From Macrothele yani (lineage: Eukaryota > Arthropoda > Arachnida > Araneae > Macrothelidae): a stretch of DNA of 64,000 nucleotides. Shown here piece by piece: positions 57,335 to 64,000 of this stretch. The notes under the pieces were generated by a model, which was given only the letters and a program-made list of their open reading frames with translations, made no database searches and was not told the origin of the DNA. Numbering within the stretch: the stretch's first letter is position 1; the number at the start of each line of letters is the position of its first letter. The stretch covers positions 101,722,424-101,786,423 of the forward strand of contig CM077027.1 in NCBI GenBank assembly GCA_039090855.1, in the 5' to 3' direction. The translations under genes were made by a program, and so were the position numbers.

Positions 57335-57495
57335 TTGGAAACTCAAATTCTTGGGCTGATAAGCACCGAGTTTTTTTAAGTGAAGCTTTTCGACTCAAAT
57401 TTTTGGGCTGATGAACACTGTGTTTTTTTAAGTGAAGCTCAAACTAAAAATTCTTGGGGTGATAATCACTGAGTTTTCTTAAGTGAAGCTTTTCT
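57335..57495. repeat. Three tandem ~60-bp units
   Basis: Each unit contains CTTGGG(C/G)TGAT-type sequence, then CACTG(A/T)GTTTTTTTAAGTGAAGC or a close variant. The starts are about 60 bp apart. Units have diverged moderately. Confidence 0.8.
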
Positions 57496-57589
57496 TCCAG
57501 ATTTATAGCAAAGAACGGCGATTTTAACAAAATATCCACTCCATTCATTGTAATGGACAAGCAAAAAAGTCACGACACAAAGGAACAAC

Positions 57590-57670
57590 CAACGAGATAG
57601 AAATACATAGAGTGCTTCTGTGATTAGTTCTCTGCTGTGGCAGCTGAAGCCAACGAGGAGAGCCCGCCAT
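57590..57670 (-). other. Possible start-codon exon with AAGATGGCGG motif
   Basis: On the minus strand CAAAGATGGCGGGC resembles a YY1-type start region. The frame from the ATG at 57670 gives MAGSPRWLQLPQQRTNHRST, basic and free of acidic residues, followed by a weak phase-0 donor (GTTGTT at 57589). It could begin another gene or an alternative leader. Nothing downstream confirms it. Confidence 0.2.
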
Positions 57671-57702
57671 CTTTGATGAGGTACAAATTCTGCGTGTGTC
57701 AA

Positions 57703-59880
57703 GGAGTCACCTCGGTTCTTTCAGTTGCTCGGCGATCGTGTTATGATTTGTGAATATTCACAATTATCAGCACATTTTGGATAATTATTTCACCAATAAA
57801 ATGCCATTTACTCCACTTTTGGAAGGTTAGCCCTACATTTCACAAGTAAGCATTTTTAAATAAGGTTGAGCTGTAAATGCTCAGTTAATCAAACGCAGAA
57901 AATAGGACATCTAATCCGTGTAGCTGGTGATTAAACCAGCAGATGAACCATTTCAATATCTGTGTTATCTTAAGACTTTTTATTCCTTATATTTTGTAAA
58001 CAGTCGTACTCAATGTGAACACTGAATCATGTTTATGGGAAGGTGAGGTTAATTGTGAGTAACCAACTTTGAGGCTTTTTGGGAACAATTTTTACTTATG
58101 CTAGTGTTTTTTTTTTTACATATACTTGAGGATGTTTTGCAAATGGCATTTGTATATATATTCTAGAATCTGTACAGTGTACTTGCAACTTGTCTGACAA
58201 GACAGCAAATATTTCAAAATCTTAGGAAGCAGCAATTTCTTTTTATGTGATAAAGATCATGCACCCATGGCTAATGCCCATTAGATAGCAAATACTGGTA
58301 AAGCAATCAATTTATGGTTACTTAAATTGCAGAAGTAATAATTGTGATTGGTAATATAAATTTATTGCTTGCTCACACCTGTCAGGAAACAATCTAGTAT
58401 TTTATCTGAAAGCACAGGGTCACCCAGCTTGTGTTCTAGGCATTTGTCTCTGATTAGTGATTAATCTGTAGTATTACTGCAACAAAGTGAGAGTGGGGAG
58501 CTTGAAAATTTCTTGACAGAATACTCTTTATTTGTGAATGAGTTACTACAATGTGTGTGGTTTTTCGGTAGCAAAAATACAGGCAATATTGATTTAAAAC
58601 TGAAAATAGGAAACAGGGAGTACAATGGTACCTCAAAAATGCAAATAACATAAAATATTTATGAAAACTGGCACAAACGATTATGAAATGACAATTGAAA
58701 AAAATTATGGAATAATACAAAAGAAAGGGACTAGCAACATTTTGTAATAACAACTTGCATTTGATTTTTGCGTGATAGATAGGTGGGTTTTTTTTTTTTT
58801 TTTTTTTTAAGAATGTGACCTCTGATTCATGATGAATGTACAGTCAGTATGTCCATGTATAAATTGCCAGTTATTCCTATTGCATCAACCATATATATGA
58901 GAGGTTAGTATTGAACAAATATCACTCACGTAAATCAATCTTTCTTTGAATTGAACAAGTTGTGCCTGTATTTCTCTAAAATACAAATCAAACGCACTTG
59001 TATTTCCAGCAAGACTGTTGAAGGAACCCACAAAATAACAACACAAAACATAAACATTTGCTCGCCAAACTTTTTGCACATAATGAATGCAAATCAGTGG
59101 TTGTTAATTTCTCACTTCATATTAATAAGAGGCTGTTCCCTTAAAATTGAAACAAAAAAAAAACTATGTGCAGTACATCTTAACAATTGCCAAAATGTGT
59201 ACAAATATCAGGTGAAAACTACAAAATTTCAGCTTTGGGACAACAAAAACTAGGCTTCTTAAAAAAAAAGTAAAATATGAAAGTGCAAATAAAAAATATT
59301 AAATACTTAATACTGAAACAAAAAAAAATACAATTTTTTGTCCGATAAAAAAATTAAAGTCCATAATCTGAATTTTTTGGTCACTCAGCCCAGAGCTTGA
59401 AAAATATCTAAAATAATACATGCCCAGAGAAAATTTACCTGCCCAGATATTAAAAGCAGGATGTGTAGAAAAATTTTTCTTTTGATACCAAAAATTACAA
59501 GTCTTTTTAGGTTGAAAAAGTACATAAAACTATTTTTAGGTACTCGGTACTGGTGTTGCTAACTGTAAATAGCATTTGGAGCATCATATTGCCCCAATGT
59601 CTGTCTATACCTAGGTCACAGGGGAGTTACAGAAGTGATATATATATATCTGTAACTACAACATATATTAGGTCACCAAGTTTATTTAAACTGCACTTAA
59701 GAATAATTATTTTCAATTCTTTTTCTTACGGATAAACCTTGGAAGATAGTTAAATAATACATAGCAAATAAAAATATGTAGATACATAAATAAAATAATT
59801 TTCATCAAAAAAAGGGTTAGCCTATTCCTGCTGTTAAAATACATCAAAAAGTAAACTGACAATAAAAAATACAGGAAAAA
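57703..59880. other. Intergenic sequence, nothing recognised
   Basis: AT-rich with homopolymer runs, for example T at 58791-58808. No coding stretch, element terminus or RNA gene was recognised. Confidence 0.4.
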
Positions 59881-59909
59881 GGTAAGTAATGTTTATACGT
59901 AATGTTTTA

Positions 59910-59961
59910 TATATATATAGAGAGAGAGAGAAAGAGAGGGTGGGCGACATCATAACCAGGT

Positions 59962-60004
<43 letters not shown>
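59910..60004. repeat. (TA)n and (AG)n microsatellites
   Basis: (TA)n runs occur at 59910-59919 and 59966-60004, with an (AG)n tract between at 59919-59938. A further (AG)n lies at 60119-60140. Confidence 0.92.
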
Positions 60005-60007
<3 letters not shown>

Positions 60008-60077
60008 TGTATGTATGGCCTTAACTAAAAAGAAAAGCAGGATGTGTAGAAAGATTTTTCTTTTGATACCAAAAAAA

Positions 60078-60362
60078 GACATGCAAAGAATGCAGACAAC
60101 TCAAAGAATATATATATACAGAGAGAGAGAGAGAGAGAGTGAAACCACTGAAATGGCAATGGGCTGGACATGTTGCCAGAAAAACAGACCACCGATGGAC
60201 GACTGAAATTTTGAACTGGATTTCGAGGGACAGAAGACTCATGGGAGATGGGTGGATGAAATTCGAAACCATGCCGGAGTAATATGGAGGAGACAGGCTC
60301 AAGGCACACAATTGTGGAAGAAACTTGGGGAGACCTTCATTCAGCAGTGGATTGATAATGGT
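60078..60362 (+). mobile_element. Old RTE 3' fragment (copy 6)
   Basis: The plus strand carries AGACATGCAAAGAATGCAGA followed by CAACTCAAAG. After a (TA)n/(AG)n insertion it continues from GAAATGGCAATGGGCTGGAC to GCAGTGGATTGATAATGG. These are the post-RT end and 3' terminus of the RTE family, clearly more diverged than copies 4 and 5. It lies head-on to copy 5. Confidence 0.85.
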
Positions 60363-60429
60363 ATATATATCATCATCATTGACACCTATTATCCTTACAA
60401 TATATGTATACTGTATATAATAAATATAT

Positions 60430-63400
60430 CATCATCATCATTGTCAACCATTATCAATCCACTGCTGGACGAAGGTCTCCCCAAGTTTCCTCCACAACGG
60501 TCTGTCTTGTGCCAGTCTCCTCCATGTCACCCCTGCATACTTTCGAATTTCATCCACCCATCTCCCATGTGGTCTTCTTCTGGGTCTTTTCCTGTCCCTT
60601 GGAATCCAATCTAAAATTTCGGCTGTCCATCGATGATCTGTCCTTCTGGTCAGCCCATTTGAAATGGCAATGCCCAGCCCATTGCCATTTCAGGGATTTA
60701 ACTCTGATCATGATGTCTTCCACTCTTGTCATTTTTCGGATCCACGAGTTCTTCTTCTTATCTCTCCTGGTTACACCAAGCATGCATCTCTCCATGCTGC
60801 TTTGAGTTGTCTGCAGCCTTTGTATGTCTCTTTTAGTTAAGGTCCACGTCTCTGCACCATACGTAAGCACTGGAAGGATGCATTGATCAAACACTTTTCT
60901 TTTAAGACATAATGGCATATTGCTCTTGAAAATTATGCTGTTTCTTCCAAAAGCTCTCCAGGCAAATTTTGTACGCCGATTAATTTCTTCATCAATCGAC
61001 CCTCACTTGATATCTGCTGTCCAAGATAAACGTACGTGTCTGTTATCTCCAGCTTTTCTCCATCAATCGATAAATCTTCATTTCTTGTAAAAGCATTGAA
61101 CATCACTTTTGTCTTCTGAAAGTTCATTTTTAATCCCACTTCTTTACTCTTGTCAGCAAGTTCCTGGATCATATTCTGCAGCTCTGATGGGGTAGTTGCA
61201 AAAATGACTACGTCATCAGCAAAACGAAGGTGGGTTAGATAATCTCCATTAATCTTTATCCCTTTGTTTTACCAGCTCAGCGACTGAAAAACACCCTCCA
61301 ATGTGGTATTAAAGAGCTTCGGAGATATGGTGTCACCTTGTCTCACTCCCTTTCCAATTTTTATGTGTGTTGTATTTTCAAACAGCCTAATCTTTGCACT
61401 TGCATTTCCATAGATGTTATTAATAATATTAATGTATGCATCTTCAATACCGCAGGTTTTCAGAGCCATTGTAACTGCTGATGGTTTCACCGAATCAAAG
61501 GCTTTTTCATAATCGATAAAAGCCATGCACAATGGAAGTTCATATTCCCTCGCTCTTTCAATTAGTTCTCTCAGCACGTGGATATGATCTATTGTGCTGT
61601 AGCCACTCCTGAATCCAGCTTGTTCTCTCGGTTGAGCCATGTCCAGTGTTACCTTCAAGCGGTGTGAAAGAACTTTAGTGAAGATTTTATAAACTACTGA
61701 TAGGAGGCTGATAGGTCTGTAGTTTCCAAGATCCTCAATGTCACCTTTCTTATGTAGCAGGATCATTGTAGCGGTGTTCCAATTCTCAGGAATCTTTCCT
61801 TCATTAAGGCATCGAGTGAAAATTTGGGCGAGTACTGTTTCGATTTCTCCACTTGCTTCTTGTATGATGTCTACAGTAATTCCATCTTCTCCTGGAGCTT
61901 TTCCCCGCTTCATGTTCTTGATTGCATGTGCAACTTCTGCTGGAAGGACTGGAGGAACTCTGGTACTGGTATCTTTCATGATGTCTGGAGTGCATGTATC
62001 ATCCCTTTCATATAATTTGGAGTAGAAATCTTTCACTCTTGTCAAAATTTCGCCTCTATTTCTTGTTACAGAACCATCTTCTTTTCTCAGTGCCATAATC
62101 TGTTTTCTTCCCTTACTGAGATGTCCCTTTGCTATCTTTAGGCTTTGGTTGTTTTCAATTGCTTTCCTCACTAGTTCACAGTTGAATTTTCTTACGTCTT
62201 CAGTGATACTTTTCCTTACTGTCTTGCATAGCTCTATATATTCCTCTTTGGAAGTCACATCCTCTTTAGTTGTCTTCATCTCTCTTCTTTTTTGCATCAA
62301 CATTTTCGTTTTTCCTGATAATTTATTTACATGCAACTTGTTCTTAGACCCAGCTAATTTTATTGCTGTTTCCATAAGAGCTTTGGTTACTTTTCTGTTA
62401 ACTTCAGAGATGTCCACTTCTTCCGATGTTAGGCCTTCTAAAGCAGAGAACCAGTTCTTCAGTTCCAACTTGAAGGTATTATGATGTTTTTTAAGGTTGG
62501 TTATGTCAATAGATTTTGTTTGTCTTATGAGCTTGCCACGTTCAAGTTTAGTGTTGAGGTGCATCTTACATCTCACCAATCTATGGTCACTACCTGTGTT
62601 GAACTTGTTTAGCACACTGCAGTCTTCTATGACGAATTTTTTGTTACACATAATAAAATCAATTTCACTTGTCGTCCCATTTGGATGTCTCCATGTCCAT
62701 TTCCTGTGTGGCTTTTTCTTGAAGAAGGAGTTCAAGATGAAAAACCCTTCTACCTCTGCAAACTCAACGAGAGTATTTCCACGCTGGTTTCTGTTGCCGT
62801 GACCGAATTTACCTACTGAAGTTTCATTCTGTTGCCGTTGCCCTATTTTTGCATTGAAATCTCCCATAATTATTTTCAAGTGCTGCTTACCTTTATTATT
62901 TAGATGACAAATTTCCTCATAAAATTCTTCAATTTCTTCTTCAGGATGACTTGTGGTGGGTGCATAAGTTTGAATAATCTGAGCCTGGTATCTTTTCGAG
63001 AGTTGGATAACAAGTCGTGCAGCTCTGTCAGAGGAACTTTCAACTTCTACAACTTTATCCTTCAGTTTCTTGTTTATTATAAATCCAACACCACTAGTTC
63101 TGCCAGTATCTGTCCCACGATAGTAGAAGAGATGTCCACTTTTCAGTTCAATGAGATCTTCTCCTTTTCTCCTTACCTCACTTAGCCCCACGATGTCCCA
63201 CTTGATCCTTTGTAGTTCCTCTTCCAATTCAAGAAGCCTTGAATCAGAAGATAGGGAGCGTCCATTGTACGTAGCCAAGGTCAGCATCAGATGGCAGCCT
63301 AGTCCGGTCCTCCGGGGATTCTTAGCACCCTCTGCCTTCATGTCGCACTGGCCGCTGCCTTGGCCAGGTACATTCCAGCTGCCGGAGACTGAGGGCCAAG

Positions 63401-63627
63401 ATTTAAGTTGTGGAATCATTTTGGAGGGGTTTGGCCATAACTCACCACGCTGGCCAAGCGGGTTGGCGAGTGTGGGATAGAATTTCCTCTAATCCCGATG
63501 GTATAGTTATACCGCTATTGGCGGTCGTCAGAGCCCCTTTAGTGGGAACAGGATGCACCACGAGAAGGCGGGGTTGACATTTGTCAAGGAGAGGCTGTGA
63601 TGTTACGCATCACCTGACCTTACATCC
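60430..63627 (-). mobile_element. RTE LINE copy 5, full length
   Basis: It extends from a (CAT)n tail at 60430 to the 5' end GGATGTA at 63627, about 3.2 kb. It shares leader, ORF start and most variants with copy 4. AATATAT-type flanks are compatible with a target duplication, but the AT microsatellite around them makes that uncertain. Near 60650-60680 a short rearrangement replaces CAGTATGTC with sequence containing an inverted ATTTGAAATGGCAATG copy. Confidence 0.93.
60550..63419 (-). pseudogene. RTE endonuclease-reverse transcriptase, copy 5, one nonsense and small indels
   Basis: 716 residues are open from MIPQLKSWPS (63419) to 61269. Endonuclease spans about residues 46-285, with Glu81 (GLSEVR), Asp187/Asn189 (MGDFNA), Asp278 and His279 (GSDHR). 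RT has NYRPISLLSV at 567, motif A FIDYEKAFDS from 634 and motif B GVRQGDTISP from 691. It stops where the sister copies read TGGGAA; here TGGTAA, a single substitution. The FADD motif, QQISSEG and the C-terminal domain follow in 60933-61172 and 60550-60918 after small frame shifts. Confidence 0.92.
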
Positions 63628-63629
63628 CA

Positions 63630-63835
63630 ATCAATATATATATATATATATATATATATCATTATCATCATTGTCAACCATTATCAATCCACTACTGGAT
63701 GAGGGTCTCCACAAGTTTCTTCCGCAACTGTATGTCTTGAGCCTATCTCCTTCATGTTACTCCGACATGCTTTCGAATTTCAGCCACCCATCGCCCATGG
63801 GGTCTTCTGGGTTTTTTTCGGTAACACTTAAGCTA
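63630..63835 (-). mobile_element. (TA)n followed by an old RTE 3' fragment (copy 7)
   Basis: A (TA)n tract at about 63634-63659 is followed by ATCATCATTGTCAACCATTA and then TCAATCCACTACTGGATGAG, the RTE 3' terminus in minus orientation, with divergence and truncation by about 63835. It abuts the 5' end of copy 5, so copy 5 inserted next to or into an older relative's tail. Confidence 0.85.
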
Positions 63836-64000
63836 TGATTTAACTTTGGGGCTCCAGATGTTTTTCCCTAAAGAGTGGTTTGGGGCTCCTGAGTTGTTTT
63901 ATTCTATGTCATTTTTGTCTAGAACCATGAAAGTGGGTTACTTCTGGTTAATTCTATGTTTATTTCTACTACGTCTAATTCCTGCAGCAAGGTGCAGTGT
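63836..64000. other. Window end, nothing recognised
   Basis: Short unassigned sequence with two TTTGGGGCTCC repeats at about 63845 and 63880. Confidence 0.4.

Noticed and set aside
57590..57670. First exon of SUCLA2 at 57.6 kb
   Set aside because: Its only phase-0 donor is weak (GTTGTT). The candidate at 51979-52050 is closer, has a GTATGT donor and a better leader.
59834..60311. Tyr-Ile repeat frames near 60 kb
   Set aside because: They translate the (TA)n and (AG)n microsatellites.

Overview
This is TE-saturated animal nuclear DNA, about 64% A+T. Spliced coding exons, TA-flanked mariner/Tc1/pogo elements, RTE-clade LINEs, a tRNA-derived SINE family and long microsatellites indicate a metazoan. 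The transposon mix and the style of the one host protein suggest an arthropod, possibly a chelicerate; that placement is inference.

The only host gene I can name is SUCLA2, the ADP-forming beta subunit of mitochondrial succinyl-CoA ligase, on the minus strand. Four consecutive exons fit by splice sites and reading phase: exon 1 (51979-52050, start codon and a short mitochondrial leader), exon 2 (28169-28331), exon 3 (14593-14692) and exon 4 (326-488). They give 498 nt (166 residues), the N-terminal part of the ATP-grasp domain; the gene continues beyond base 1. Intron 1 is about 23.6 kb, intron 2 about 13.5 kb, intron 3 about 14.1 kb. Nearly everything between base 1 and 52 kb is therefore intronic transposon debris.

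Layout: 1-6.4 kb, exon 4, a mariner and two Tc1-like relics, one split by a palindromic insert. 6.4-9.5 kb, near full-length RTE copy 1, then a 277-bp pure (TG)n. 11-14 kb, an unassigned possible exon, a Tc1 relic and a GC-richer RNase H LINE fragment. 14.6-19.2 kb, exon 3, a hAT relic with 8-bp target duplication, a mariner relic and a three-frame TE gene. 20.8-22.4 kb, a Tc1 relic with an internal 268-bp triplication and a SINE insertion. 22.9-26.3 kb, a long inverted repeat with ~1-kb arms. 26.8-30.1 kb, mariner relics, exon 2 and a Penelope-like relic. 30.1-35.4 kb, RTE copy 2 split by a 1.7-kb TIR element, then RTE copy 3 with a 5' inversion. 36-44.3 kb, TE-gene relics, a pogo/Tigger element inside a minisatellite and a mariner inside another TE gene. 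44.5-47.7 kb, full-length RTE copy 4. 48-50.5 kb, BED-finger, mariner and Merlin relics. 52 kb, SUCLA2 exon 1 and presumed promoter. 53-54.5 kb, a SINE cluster with a SINE nested in a SINE. 55.3-56 kb, a hAT C-terminal relic. 60-63.8 kb, RTE copies 5-7.

No rRNA genes, authentic tRNA genes, CRISPR arrays or bacterial operons were seen. The points most worth following are a conserved RTE 5' leader whose helix order resembles an HDV-like ribozyme, the nested TIR element with scattered TCCGTA motifs and ~345-bp internal repeats, the twin-priming scar, and the very long SUCLA2 intron 1.
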